From CAVVDY01 sp963815775 (lineage in GTDB: Bacteria > Acidobacteriota > Terriglobia > Terriglobales > Acidobacteriaceae): a stretch of DNA of 64,000 bases. Location of the stretch: NCBI GenBank assembly GCA_963815775.1, contig CAWFIB010000028.1, positions 124,001-188,000 on the forward strand. The letters run 5' to 3'. The notes under the pieces were generated by a model. It had not been told where the DNA came from and made no database searches. It was given only the letters and a program-made list of their open reading frames with translations. A program made the position numbers and the translations under genes. This document shows positions 1 to 8,671 of this stretch, piece after piece (position 1 is the first letter of the stretch; each line of letters begins with the position of its first letter).

Positions 1-194
1 TTTCCCCAGGCCGCGGCGCCAGGCTCGACTTCTGTCTGATGCTGACTTTGGGAATTGACAAATGTATCCAGGCTGAGCTGGGCCAGATTAGCAGTCTGCG
101 CGAAACCAAAGATTGCGGTTGTGAGGATGAACAAAAACAGCACGCTGCTGACGGCTGCGGCGGAACGAAGCGATAGCGCGGATCTCTTTAGCAT
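1..194 (-). CDS. 5' end of an exported protein of unknown function (truncated by window)
   Basis: Only the first 64 codons are inside the window. On the minus strand an ATG at 194 opens a frame that runs off the left edge. It begins MLKRSALSLRS, followed by a hydrophobic stretch (VSSVLFLFILTTAIFGFAQ), which is a standard Sec signal peptide with cleavage likely after FAQ. The mature start (TANLAQLSLDTFVNSQ) is soluble. A purine-rich GAAAGAG lies upstream of the ATG. The family cannot be named from this fragment. Confidence 0.55.
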   Translation of the reverse strand, partial: MLKRSALSLRSAAAVSSVLFLFILTTAIFGFAQTANLAQLSLDTFVNSQSQHQTEVEPGAAAWG

Positions 195-418
195 GCAAAC
201 ACACTCTTTCTTTTGGATATGGGAAGCTTCTTCTTCTTCTTGCACTGGTGAGCGGGCGGTCCTCACACGCTCTCAGGAGATTCTCCAAGACAGGAACCCA
301 GGGGGATGAAGGTAGTTAGGACGATGGAACTGTAACGCGCGGGGGCAAGGGGAGTCAATACGAGAGTGATAGTACGTCGGTAAAGTACTGTAAACCTGGG
401 AATCACTTTCTACGTCTT

Positions 419-805
419 CTATTGGCTTTCCGGGGGTGGCTCCCACAGCTCAATTCGATTGCCATCGGGATCCATAATCCAGCCGAACTTGCCGTACTCG
501 TAAGTTTCTATCTTGTCGTCGACTTGCACGCCCTCGGCGCGCAGCGCATCCAGCAGTTGCTCGAGATTGTCGACCCGAAAGTTCATCATCAAGGAGGACG
601 CGCTGGGGTTGAAGTACTGCGTAGTCTCCGGAAAAAGTGCCCACACCGTCATCCCTGTCTTCTTCGGATCGTCAGCATCGCGCCATTTGAACGACACGGT
701 TCCGTGATCGCGCTGGATGCCAAGATGCTCCTGATACCACGCGTACATCGCCTCGGGGTCCTTGCACTTGAGGAATACCCCGCCCAAACCGGTGACTCGC
801 CTCAT
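419..805 (-). CDS. VOC (glyoxalase/bleomycin-resistance) family protein
   Basis: A 128-residue single-module VOC protein. It starts MRRVTGLGGVFLKCKDP, has the usual 'DP..MYAWYQEHLG' helix, and ends in the conserved 'GWIMDPDGNRIELWEPP' strand, whose Glu is normally a metal ligand. Such proteins are metal-dependent dioxygenases, isomerases, or binding and resistance proteins, and the substrate cannot be read here. The ATG at 805 is preferred over an upstream in-frame start because AGGAGG lies directly before it. It is divergent from the small membrane protein at 897. Confidence 0.85.
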   Translation of the reverse strand: MRRVTGLGGVFLKCKDPEAMYAWYQEHLGIQRDHGTVSFKWRDADDPKKTGMTVWALFPETTQYFNPSASSLMMNFRVDNLEQLLDALRAEGVQVDDKIETYEYGKFGWIMDPDGNRIELWEPPPESQ

Positions 806-896
806 CGCGCCTCCTGAATGTGAGCAGGATTTTAACAGGTACACTTGCGAATCGCCGCTGCTGAGCATAGGTTATTGGCGAGTGTTGGGGTGGGCC

Positions 897-1130
897 ATGT
901 TTGATCTGAGTTTTGTGTTGATCGTCGCCGGACTTGCTTTTGGGGGAATCATGACCCTGGTGGGCTTCGGCGGTTTCCTCACCGCCTGGTTCCACCGCTC
1001 GCTGGGTACCCCGCTTCCCTTGCCCACGCTGCACAACAACCACGAGCGCAACTTATATCTGGGAGTGGGGGCGGCGGGATTCGTGGTGTGGGGAGTGACC
1101 CTGCTGATCAGCCTGCATGTCGCGCCGTAA
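897..1130 (+). CDS. small two-helix membrane protein
   Basis: A 77-residue protein with two hydrophobic segments: residues about 3-27 (FVLIVAGLAFGGIMTLVGFG) and about 55-75 (AAGFVVWGVTLLISL). A polar stretch containing NNHERN lies between them. The ATG at 897 was chosen because the frame upstream does not look coding and GGGGTGGG precedes it. I recognise no family. It converges on the photolyase gene. Confidence 0.5.
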   Translation: MFDLSFVLIVAGLAFGGIMTLVGFGGFLTAWFHRSLGTPLPLPTLHNNHERNLYLGVGAAGFVVWGVTLLISLHVAP

Positions 1131-1163
1131 GCGCGTGTTGGGAACGCTCTTGCATCGTTGTTT

Positions 1164-2582
1164 TCATCCAAACAGCTCCACCTGCTCCTCACCTTTTGCT
1201 GCTAACCGCTTCATCTGCGCGATGTAGCTCTCCGCGTCGAACTTCTTGCGCGCGGCGTCGCCTGACATATAGCGAATGGTTCCGTAGATCGGCCGATCGA
1301 ACCACGGACGGTCGAACTTGCCCGCAATCGCCCACGCGACGCCCGCATAGCCATTGGGGTCGCGGCCATCGAGGAAGTACTTGTCGTTGAGGTACACCGC
1401 TGTTTGATACGCCACCTGCGGCGATGGGCTCCACTCCAGAATCTTTTTCGCCCAGTACATGCGCATATAGTTGTGCATCCAGCCGGCGTGCAGCATCTGC
1501 AACTGTGCAGCGTTCCACAGGGTGTCGTGGGTCGCGGCGGCCTCCAGTTGCTCACGCGTGTAGACGACGGGCCGCTCGTCCTTCACATGCGCGGCCAGCG
1601 TGCGATGCGCCCAATCCGGCGCACTCTCGATCATGTCGTACAGTTTATTGAAGTGGGCGAAGTTGATGGCCAGCTCGCGCCAGGTGATCAACTCATTCAG
1701 ATAAGTGTCTTTGGCAATTCGAGGCGCGTCTGCATCTTCGACAGCTAATGCCACCGTGAGCGGGCCGATGTGCCCGAAGTGCAGATAAGGCGACAACCGG
1801 CTGGTGCCGTCGATTTCAGGTTTGCCGTGCCATTCGGGGTAATGGGACAGCTTGTCACGCACAAACGCCTTCAGCAGCCTAAGTGCCTCCGAGGTTCCGC
1901 CGCGAGATGAGTCTACCGGCGCAACGGAGCGGTCCAGCATTGTCCAGGCCTGCGTGATGTCGTGCGAGCCGTCATCGGGCAGCGCGTGCAGGCCCTTTGG
2001 ACTCTGCCACTCGACGCTCGCCTTGGGATTACTCAGGGGTTGCAAGAATTCCTTTAGCCTTTGCTGCAGCCTTGGCCGGATTGTGCGCGCCGCATACTGC
2101 TCCTTCTCCAGCAGCTTCGAGGGCACGATGACGTCGGCATCGACGGTCCAGAGCGGGACCCTGAGCTTCTTCGTGGCCACCTCGCGCCAATGCTCCGGCT
2201 CACGCAGTGGGTTCTCGTCGCCAACGACAATCGACGCCTTAACCTCTTCGCAGAACTTCGTCAGCCGGTGGTCGGGATAGGTGCGAAGCACGAAGCCAAT
2301 GCCGCGCTCGCGGGCACGTTCGGCGATGTCGGGAATTCCCTGAGCCAGAAAAGCGTAATGCCGGAGGTTGGCGTGCGGATAGAACGGCACCGGCGCAAAG
2401 AAGATCACCACCGGCCGGCGCAGCACATTGCCAATCTCGACAGCCAGGTCGAGCGCAGGGTTGTCCAGCGCGCGTTGCGCGCGTTGCATCCAGTAGACGA
2501 CCGCCTTGCCCGCTGGATCGGGTGCTCCTTTGCGGCGCACCGTAACGCGCGGGCTGGATGCAAGTTGATCGAGCTTGTCCAT
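1164..2582 (-). CDS. phr: class II deoxyribodipyrimidine photolyase
   Basis: Light-driven repair of cyclobutane pyrimidine dimers using FAD. The 472-residue length fits class II CPD photolyases. The N-terminus carries the class II signature 'VVYWMQRAQRALDNPAL' (about residues 28-44). The C-terminal FAD-binding half contains 'SRLSPYLHFGHIGP', 'ELITWRELAINF', 'LHAGWMHNYMRMYWAKKI' and 'YFLDGRDPNGYAGVAWAI', all typical of the class. The start lies 2 bases after the folP stop (TGA-ct-ATG) with no Shine-Dalgarno sequence, so translation is probably coupled to folP. Confidence 0.93.
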   Translation of the reverse strand: MDKLDQLASSPRVTVRRKGAPDPAGKAVVYWMQRAQRALDNPALDLAVEIGNVLRRPVVIFFAPVPFYPHANLRHYAFLAQGIPDIAERARERGIGFVLRTYPDHRLTKFCEEVKASIVVGDENPLREPEHWREVATKKLRVPLWTVDADVIVPSKLLEKEQYAARTIRPRLQQRLKEFLQPLSNPKASVEWQSPKGLHALPDDGSHDITQAWTMLDRSVAPVDSSRGGTSEALRLLKAFVRDKLSHYPEWHGKPEIDGTSRLSPYLHFGHIGPLTVALAVEDADAPRIAKDTYLNELITWRELAINFAHFNKLYDMIESAPDWAHRTLAAHVKDERPVVYTREQLEAAATHDTLWNAAQLQMLHAGWMHNYMRMYWAKKILEWSPSPQVAYQTAVYLNDKYFLDGRDPNGYAGVAWAIAGKFDRPWFDRPIYGTIRYMSGDAARKKFDAESYIAQMKRLAAKGEEQVELFG

Positions 2583-2584
2583 AG

Positions 2585-3493
2585 TCAGGAGATCTGGTTC
2601 GACGCAGCCAGAATCGCATCGGCCACCGCCGCCGCTTCCACCGACGCCTTCACATCATGCACCCGCAGGATGTGCGCGCCCTGCAGGATGCAGGCGACCA
2701 TGGCCGCCAGCGAGCCGTTCAGCCTTTCGCCCGCCGGTGCCTCACGGCCAGTGCGCTGAGCGATAGTCCTGCCGACGAAAGACTTTCTCGACGCTCCCGC
2801 CAGCAAGGGAAATCCCAGCCGATGGAACTGCCCGAACCGTGCGAGCAGCGGGTAGTTGTCGTCGAAGTTCTTGCCGAAGCCGAATCCCGGATCGAGCACA
2901 ATGCGATCGCGCTCCACGCCCGCCTCAAAGGCAACCTGCACGTGATTGGCAAGGTCGTGCTCGACTTCGCCAACAATGTCGGACGATGGCTCAAGGTTTC
3001 GCCACTCCCGTGGCCGTCCGCGGGTATGCATCAGCACCACGCCGCAATCCAGCTCAGCGCACGCCGCCGCCATCTGCGAATCCCATTCAAAAGCGCTCAC
3101 GTCGTTAACGATCTCGATACCTGCCTTCGCCGCCTCGCGCGCGACCGCTGCCTTATAGGTATCCACAGACAGCACTGCGTCGGGGCATTGCTTACGGAGC
3201 GCGTGTATAACGGGCAGGATGCGCTGCAACTCTACTTCCGCGCTCACCGATGGCTTAGGCCCCGCCTCGCCCTGCAATACCGTTCCCGGCCGCGTCGACT
3301 CGCCGCCAATATCGAGGATGTCAGCACCCTCAGCGAGCAGTCGCAACCCGTGCTCAACCGCCTGATCGGAATGCAGGTACTTCCCGCCGTCGGAGAACGA
3401 ATCAGGGGTAACGTTGATGATTCCCATCACCAAAGTGCGTGAACCGAGTTGGAGGCTTCTGCCGCGTAGACGCCAGGAGAACCGTTGACGCAT
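2585..3493 (-). CDS. folP: dihydropteroate synthase
   Basis: Condenses p-aminobenzoate with dihydropterin pyrophosphate in folate synthesis. It has the signature 'MGIINVTPDSFSDGGKY' at about residues 23-39, 'GADILDIGGESTRPG', 'LSVDTYKAAVAR', 'IVNDVSAF', 'DPGFGFGKN' and 'GASRKSFVG', in the expected order. From the ATG at 3493 the protein is 302 residues, slightly longer than typical. A longer form from 3547 is possible but would add residues unlike the family. First gene of a two-gene unit with phr. The pairing is notable because folates serve as antenna chromophores in some photolyases, although class II enzymes usually use deazaflavin. Confidence 0.93.
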   Translation of the reverse strand: MRQRFSWRLRGRSLQLGSRTLVMGIINVTPDSFSDGGKYLHSDQAVEHGLRLLAEGADILDIGGESTRPGTVLQGEAGPKPSVSAEVELQRILPVIHALRKQCPDAVLSVDTYKAAVAREAAKAGIEIVNDVSAFEWDSQMAAACAELDCGVVLMHTRGRPREWRNLEPSSDIVGEVEHDLANHVQVAFEAGVERDRIVLDPGFGFGKNFDDNYPLLARFGQFHRLGFPLLAGASRKSFVGRTIAQRTGREAPAGERLNGSLAAMVACILQGAHILRVHDVKASVEAAAVADAILAASNQIS

Positions 3494-3610
3494 GGCGAGA
3501 ATTCTAACGCCGGGAGTCAGGCGGCAGAAATCGGTGGCATAGAGCATCAAGGCACTCTGCGCGAGAGGACAAGGGCGCCGCCGAAATTTCCCAGAAGGAC
3601 TTTTCGGGCA

Positions 3611-3635
3611 TGTACCGTTTAATGTACACTTGTAC
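3611..3635. promoter_or_regulatory. possible toxin-antitoxin operator with three TGTAC repeats
   Basis: TGTAC occurs at 3611-3615, 3623-3627 and 3631-3635, just before the toxin frame. Type II antitoxins usually autoregulate by binding short repeats at this position, and the antitoxin here has an HTH domain. The call rests on repeats and position only. Confidence 0.3.
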
Positions 3636-4002
3636 TTGTTAAGGTGCAGGGGGCCAGACTATCCCCAACCGCAAAAAATTCCTCTAATCTTTTTCCGCAC
3701 CCTGGCGGGAAGGGAACCGGTGCGCGACTGGCTGAAGGAATTGCCGGAAATGGAGCGACAGACCATAGGTAGAGACTTGTTGCGGGCGCAGTGGCGTTGG
3801 CCCGTGGAGATGCCGTTGTGCCGCCCGATGGGAAGTGGGTTGTGGGAGATCCGGACAGATCTGCCGACGAAACGGACGGCGCGCGTGCTGGTCTGTCTTT
3901 ATCGCGGGCGTCGCGTTGCATGGGTTTATTAAGAGGTCGCGCGCCACGCCGGATGAGGGCCTGGCACTGGCGTACAAGCGCAAGAAGGAGTTGGTGCGAT
4001 GA
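3630..4002 (+). pseudogene. HigB/RelE-type toxin (phage Gp49-like), frameshifted
   Basis: The frame encodes a recognisable Gp49/HigB-like toxin (ribosome-dependent mRNA interferase family): 'PLIFFRTLAGREPVRDWLKEL', 'IGRDLLRAQWRWPVEMPL', 'GLWEIRTDLPTKRTARVLVC'. It stops at 3930 after 'GRRVAWVY'. One base further on, the next frame supplies the missing C-terminus ('HGFIKRSRATPDEGLALAYKRKKELVR') and ends in a TGA at 4000-4002 that overlaps the antitoxin ATG. A single +1 shift near 3914-3919 therefore breaks the gene. No ATG is available in the first frame (TTG at 3630 or 3636), so the N-terminus may also be damaged. Confidence 0.7.
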
Positions 4003-4277
4003 GCAAGAAAAACATGGGAACCGGCATCGACGATTTCCTCAAGGAGGAGGGCATCTTTGAGGAGGCGCAAGCCCAGGCTGTTAAGGAGGTCGTCGCCTGG
4101 CAATTGGCGAAGGCCATGAAGAAAAAGAAAATCTCCAAGAACAAAATGGCCATCCTGCTGAAGACCAGCCGCACCCAGGTTGACCGCCTCCTCAACGCCA
4201 AAGATGACATCACACTTTCGAGCCTTCAGCGTGCGGCCGCCATGGTAGGCCGTCGCGTCATCATTGAACTGGTCTAA
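3999..4277 (+). CDS. HigA-like XRE-family antitoxin
   Basis: A 92-residue protein with a C-terminal helix-turn-helix: 'ISKNKMAILLKTSRTQVDRLL' region, residues about 46-66, then 'DITLSSLQRAAAMVGRRVIIEL'. This is the usual arrangement in antitoxins paired with Gp49-type toxins. Its ATG overlaps the toxin stop (ATGA), the toxin-first order typical of higBA. It should bind and neutralise the toxin and repress the operon. The antitoxin is intact although the toxin is broken, a state that leaves no addiction pressure. Confidence 0.8.
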   Translation: MSKKNMGTGIDDFLKEEGIFEEAQAQAVKEVVAWQLAKAMKKKKISKNKMAILLKTSRTQVDRLLNAKDDITLSSLQRAAAMVGRRVIIELV

Positions 4278-4318
4278 GGTTTGGCGCGGAAGCAGTGTAG
4301 AATCCGATTTAGAGCCCC

Positions 4319-5896
4319 ATGTATCCGGCCCGCTATTTTGGCTCCCTCGTCATGCTTCTGCTGCTGGCGCAACCCTTTGCGGTTGCCGATAAGACAGCGC
4401 GCAGCAAAACCGAGGGATCCAAGCTCGAGCGTGAGATCGAAGAGATCCTCAGCGCGCCTGACGCTGCTCGCGGGCTATGGGGCATCGATGTTGTCTCCCT
4501 CGACAGTGGCAAGACCATCTACGCCAGGAACGAGGAGAAGCTGTTCACTCCCGCCTCGAACACCAAACTGTTCACCACCGCCGCGGTGCTGGGCCTGATC
4601 GGCCCCGGTTATCGATTCCGGACGACAGTGGAGAGCAGCGGCACCATCGACAAGTATGGTCGCCTCGATTCGGACCTGGTGCTGGTGGGACGGGGCGATC
4701 CGAACCTGTCAGGCCGCGTGCTGCCGTACAACCTGCGCACCGAGCGCACGGCGCCGCCCATCGAGGTATTGCAGGAGCTGGCCGACCAGTTGGTGCAAAA
4801 AGGGCTGAAGTTTATCGACGGGGACGTGGTCGCCGACGACTCCTACTACGCCTTCGAGCGCTACGGTGAAGGGTGGTCGCAGGACGATCTGGTGTGGGAG
4901 TGGGGCGCGCCGGTTTCGGCGCTGACCATCAACGACAACGTCATCTTCGTCAACATCCTTCCGGCTGACCACGCGGGCGAGCGCGCCTTTCTCAATATCA
5001 CTCCCTTCCCGGAGTACTATCGGGTTGATAACCGTGTTCTGACCACGCCGCAGGGCACGGGGCCGCGCAAAATTTACATCAACCGTGAGCCGGGCTCGAA
5101 CCAGCTCACCATCTGGGGCAATATCCCGCTGGATGATCCCGGCGCGGGCGAAGCGCTCGCCATTGAGGACCCCGCCGACTTTGCGGCAAAGTTATTCAGC
5201 CAACTGCTGGAGCAGCGCGGCGTTGTGATCTACGGCCGCCCGCGCACTCACCACACCGACCTCGCCTCACTGCAAACCTTCTCGGTCACGTCGATCGCCT
5301 CCAAGGGGGGCGGTGATGCAGCCACTGCCCCGACTCCTGCACCGTTGGTGCTGGCCAGCTACCAGTCGCAGCCGGTGCTGGAAGACCTGCGGGTCATCAA
5401 CAAGGTCAGTCAGAACCTGCATGCCGAGCTCATGCTGAGGCTGCTGGGCAAGGAGAGAGGCACCTCGGGTTCGATCCAGGGCGGGCTGGAAGTGCTGCGT
5501 GAATTCATGATCAGTGCCGGCATCAGCCCGGATGATTTTGCTTTGTATGACGGTTCCGGCTTGTCACGCGAAGACCTGGTGACGCCGGCGGCGCTGGTGC
5601 AACTGTTGGTCTTCGCCCATCAGCAAAGCTGGGGTGTGCTGTTCGAAGACACCTTGCCGATTGCCGGGGTTGACGGCTCACTCTCGGACCGCTTCAAGAA
5701 CTCGCCCCTGCAAGGAGTGGTACGGGGTAAGACCGGCTCGCTGACGCACGTCAATTCCCTCTCCGGCTATGCAACCACGCGCAGCGGCGATCACGTGGTC
5801 TTCAGCATCATGGTGAATAACTACGACATGCCCACCAAGAAGGCGCTCGACATCATCGACCAGATCCTGGAGCGAATTGTCGAGGACGGAAAGTAA
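4319..5896 (+). CDS. dacB: D-alanyl-D-alanine carboxypeptidase/endopeptidase (PBP4, DacB family)
   Basis: A periplasmic class C penicillin-binding protein (525 aa) that trims peptidoglycan peptides. It has a signal peptide (GSLVMLLLLAQPFAVA). The three active-site motifs are present: S80-N-T-K83 ('FTPASNTKLFTT'), S364-Q-N366 and K471-T-G473 ('VRGKTGSLTHVNSLSGY'). The large insert between the first two motifs is typical of the PBP4/S13 family, as is the length. The gene follows the antitoxin by 41 bp and appears to be a separate unit. Confidence 0.93.
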   Translation: MYPARYFGSLVMLLLLAQPFAVADKTARSKTEGSKLEREIEEILSAPDAARGLWGIDVVSLDSGKTIYARNEEKLFTPASNTKLFTTAAVLGLIGPGYRFRTTVESSGTIDKYGRLDSDLVLVGRGDPNLSGRVLPYNLRTERTAPPIEVLQELADQLVQKGLKFIDGDVVADDSYYAFERYGEGWSQDDLVWEWGAPVSALTINDNVIFVNILPADHAGERAFLNITPFPEYYRVDNRVLTTPQGTGPRKIYINREPGSNQLTIWGNIPLDDPGAGEALAIEDPADFAAKLFSQLLEQRGVVIYGRPRTHHTDLASLQTFSVTSIASKGGGDAATAPTPAPLVLASYQSQPVLEDLRVINKVSQNLHAELMLRLLGKERGTSGSIQGGLEVLREFMISAGISPDDFALYDGSGLSREDLVTPAALVQLLVFAHQQSWGVLFEDTLPIAGVDGSLSDRFKNSPLQGVVRGKTGSLTHVNSLSGYATTRSGDHVVFSIMVNNYDMPTKKALDIIDQILERIVEDGK

Positions 5897-6204
5897 GAGC
5901 AACAGCCGCCACGGATTACACGGATGAACAGCGATCAGAAGAATCTCTGGAGAGGGTCATGCCCCCACGTCTGCCGCGTCGCCCTAAGAAAAGTCTGAGT
6001 AAGTCCGATCATCGAGGACCCTCCGGGGCTAAAGCCGAGCTCTATTCGAGGCACTATGGACGGCCTGAAAGCCGTCCCCTTCAAAGCCCGGACTTTAAGC
6101 AGACCTTCCCTAAGAGTTCTGGCCGGGCGAACCGAGTGAGCGTTTCCGTTCTCCGTGGCATCCGTGGCTCAAGGTTTTCACCTCCTTCTTGATACCATCG
6201 AAAC
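5897..6204. other. 308-bp gap with short degenerate hairpins, no gene seen
   Basis: No coding frame is convincing. The stretch holds small GGC-x-AAA-GCC hairpins: GGGGCTAAAGCC around 6025 and a perfect GACGGC/GCCGTC stem at 6059-6076. Both ends carry 'CGTGG-ATCCGTGG'-like fragments (around 5912 and 6150). It resembles an old interspersed repeat. A promoter for gltX may lie in the last 60 bases but I cannot pick one. Confidence 0.4.
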
Positions 6205-7722
6205 GTGAGCACTGCTTCCAACGTTCGCGTTCGTTTCGCTCCTTCTCCTACCGGCCAACTACATGTTGGCAATGCCCGCACTGCGCTCTTCAACTGGCTC
6301 TTTGCCCGCCAGAAAAACGGGACGATGGTCCTGCGCATTGAAGACACCGACCTCGAGCGCAGCGAGGCGCGCTATGAGACGCAATTGCTCGACGACCTGA
6401 AGTGGCTGGGACTCGACTGGGATGAAGGCCCGGACGTGGGCGGCCCCTACGCTTCCTATCGCCAGAGCGATCGTCTGGAGATGTACCGCGAGCACGCCGA
6501 GCGCCTGCTGAGCGAAGGCAAAGCTTACCTCTGCTTCTGCTCACAGGAGGAGCTGGAACATGACCGTGACGCAGCCATGGCCGAAGGCCGGTCGCCGCTC
6601 TATCCCGGAACATGCCGCAACATCAATCCTGCCGAGGCACAGCGACGCCGCGCGTCCGGCGAGCCGGCGGCCATTCGCCTGCGCATTCCCGAGCACCCGA
6701 TCCGCTTCCACGACATGGTGCGCGGCACCGTCGAGTTTCCCAACGAGGCGGTCAGCGATCCCATCATCCTTCGGTCGTCGGGTATTCCGGTCTACAACTA
6801 CGTGGTGGTGGTCGACGACGCGCTGATGAAGATCACGCACGTGATTCGCGGTGACGATCACCTGTCGAACACGCCCAAACAGGTTGCGCTCTACGAAGCG
6901 CTGGGCTGGCCGGTGCCGGAGTTCGCGCATCTGTCGACCATTCTCGGCAGCGACGGCAAGCGGCTCTCCAAGCGCCACGGCGCAACTTCGATTGCAAACT
7001 TTCGCGACATGGGAGTGCTACCCGAAGCCTTGATGAACTATCTTGCGCTGCTGGGCTGGGCTCCCAGCGGCGGCACGCGCGAGATCTTTTCGCCAGAGGA
7101 ACTGAAGAAAGAATTTCGCCTGGAGCGCGTCACGCCCTCGGCCGCCGTCTTCGACATGGAAAAGCTCTACTGGCTGAACCGGCACTATATCAAGCAGGGC
7201 CTGCCCGAGCGCATCGAAAAGCTTGCGGTGCGCTTCTTTGCGGATGCCGGGTACATCCCGATCGACCCTTGCCTATTGGTCGCCTCCTGGCTGAGCAAGG
7301 TCGTCGCGCTGCTGGTGCCATCGGTGAACAAGCTCGATGAGCTGCCCGCCCGCGCGGGTCTCATCTTCCGCGTTGACCCTGCTGCCGCGCTTGCATCGCC
7401 CGACAATGCCGAGGTGCTCGCCCTCCCGAAAGCGAATGACGTGCTCTCGGAATTCTTGCAGAAGGTCGAAACCGACACCCTGCCCATGACGCCCGAGCGC
7501 TTCAAAGCCATCGTCAATGAGGTGAAAGAGAAGACCGGCACGAAGGGCAAGGAGCTGTTTCATCCCATCCGCATCGTGATCACCGGTTCACACTCCGGCC
7601 CCGAGTTCGACAAGCTGATCCCCATCCTGGAGGAAGGTTCACAACTTTCGCAACTACCTGTCCACGTGATGAATGTGCGAGAGCGGGTTGAGGCCTTCCG
7701 GTCAGCTTGGGCGCATAAGTAA
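6205..7722 (+). CDS. gltX: glutamyl-tRNA synthetase
   Basis: Class I aminoacyl-tRNA synthetase (505 aa) that charges tRNA-Glu. The HIGH motif appears as H20-V-G-N within 'RFAPSPTGQLHVGNARTALF', and the KMSKS motif as KRLSK at 252-256 ('DGKRLSKRHGA'). 'LRIEDTD' (residues 43-49) and 'YLCFCSQEEL' with a later 'GTCR' (zinc-type insert) are as expected. It starts at GTG 6205. Whether it also charges tRNA-Gln cannot be decided without the rest of the genome. Confidence 0.95.
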   Translation: MSTASNVRVRFAPSPTGQLHVGNARTALFNWLFARQKNGTMVLRIEDTDLERSEARYETQLLDDLKWLGLDWDEGPDVGGPYASYRQSDRLEMYREHAERLLSEGKAYLCFCSQEELEHDRDAAMAEGRSPLYPGTCRNINPAEAQRRRASGEPAAIRLRIPEHPIRFHDMVRGTVEFPNEAVSDPIILRSSGIPVYNYVVVVDDALMKITHVIRGDDHLSNTPKQVALYEALGWPVPEFAHLSTILGSDGKRLSKRHGATSIANFRDMGVLPEALMNYLALLGWAPSGGTREIFSPEELKKEFRLERVTPSAAVFDMEKLYWLNRHYIKQGLPERIEKLAVRFFADAGYIPIDPCLLVASWLSKVVALLVPSVNKLDELPARAGLIFRVDPAAALASPDNAEVLALPKANDVLSEFLQKVETDTLPMTPERFKAIVNEVKEKTGTKGKELFHPIRIVITGSHSGPEFDKLIPILEEGSQLSQLPVHVMNVRERVEAFRSAWAHK

Positions 7723-7763
7723 GCAAAGGGCTGCGAGCCTGCGGTGTTACCATTGCGTTTCTC

Positions 7764-8588
7764 ATGGCAAGGTCTTCTGTCGGCAGGAGCGCGAAGCATG
7801 TTGCATCGTACGGGGCCATCAAAGATCCCCGCGACCGCCGCGATCTGTCCTATGCTCCTGAGGCCGCTCTTGCCACTCTGCCGCCATACATCGATCTCCG
7901 TCCGTGGTGTCCGCGAGTGCACGAACAGGGACGTCCACGCACTTGTACGGCGCACGCAGTTGCCGGCGCTTTCCAGTTTGAGACGCGCCGACTCGGACTG
8001 AAGGACTTCCCTCCGTCACGGCTTTTCATCTACTACAACACTGTGGCGCTCATGCGCGCCAAGCACAAAGAAGGCGTGAACCTGCGCGCGGCGCTCAAGT
8101 CGGTTGCGCGTCACGGCGTCTGCCCGGAAAAGAACTGGCCGTTCTCGCTTACCAGGGCGGCCATGGCCCGCAAGCCAAACGAGCGCGCCTATCACATCGC
8201 CGAGCATCACAAGATCACGCGCTATGAACGCATCGTGATGGGACGGCGCTCACGCGAAGAATTTCTGCGCCTGCTGAAGTGCCGCCTGGCCGAAGGCTTC
8301 CCCTTCGTCTTCGCATTCCTGGTCCACGAAAGCTTCGAATCCGAACACGTCGCTAAAACCGGCGTCATGCCTATTCCCGAGCCGGATGAGAGGTTGAGGG
8401 GCTGGCATGGCGTGATGGCAGTCGGCTACGACGATCACCGCCGGCGCGTTCTGGTGCGCAATTCCTGGGGCTGGAGCTGGGGCATTAAAGGCTACTTCTG
8501 GATGCCCTACGATTACATCGCCAACCCGCGAGTTACCGCCGACTTCTGGACGATTCGCGGGGTCACGCCGCTTACCGAACCCGGGTAG
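7764..8588 (+). CDS. papain-like (C1 family) cysteine peptidase
   Basis: A 274-residue C1-fold protein. The oxyanion Gln and nucleophile are in 'HEQGRPRTCTAHAVAGAF' (Q55, C61). The catalytic His is H215 ('GWHGVMAVGYDD') and the Asn is N233 ('VRNSWGWSWGIKGYFWMP'). All four active-site residues are present. It has no obvious signal peptide and no inhibitory pro-domain, so it may be cytoplasmic or exported unconventionally. It follows gltX by 41 bp. The substrate is unknown. Confidence 0.85.
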   Translation: MARSSVGRSAKHVASYGAIKDPRDRRDLSYAPEAALATLPPYIDLRPWCPRVHEQGRPRTCTAHAVAGAFQFETRRLGLKDFPPSRLFIYYNTVALMRAKHKEGVNLRAALKSVARHGVCPEKNWPFSLTRAAMARKPNERAYHIAEHHKITRYERIVMGRRSREEFLRLLKCRLAEGFPFVFAFLVHESFESEHVAKTGVMPIPEPDERLRGWHGVMAVGYDDHRRRVLVRNSWGWSWGIKGYFWMPYDYIANPRVTADFWTIRGVTPLTEPG

Positions 8589-8671
8589 CGCTTGTCCGGA
8601 AGCACAACTCTTCGCGGTTCGATATCTTCGCGGGCCTCTGCCGCCACCGCCAATCAGGTATTCTTCTTGCT

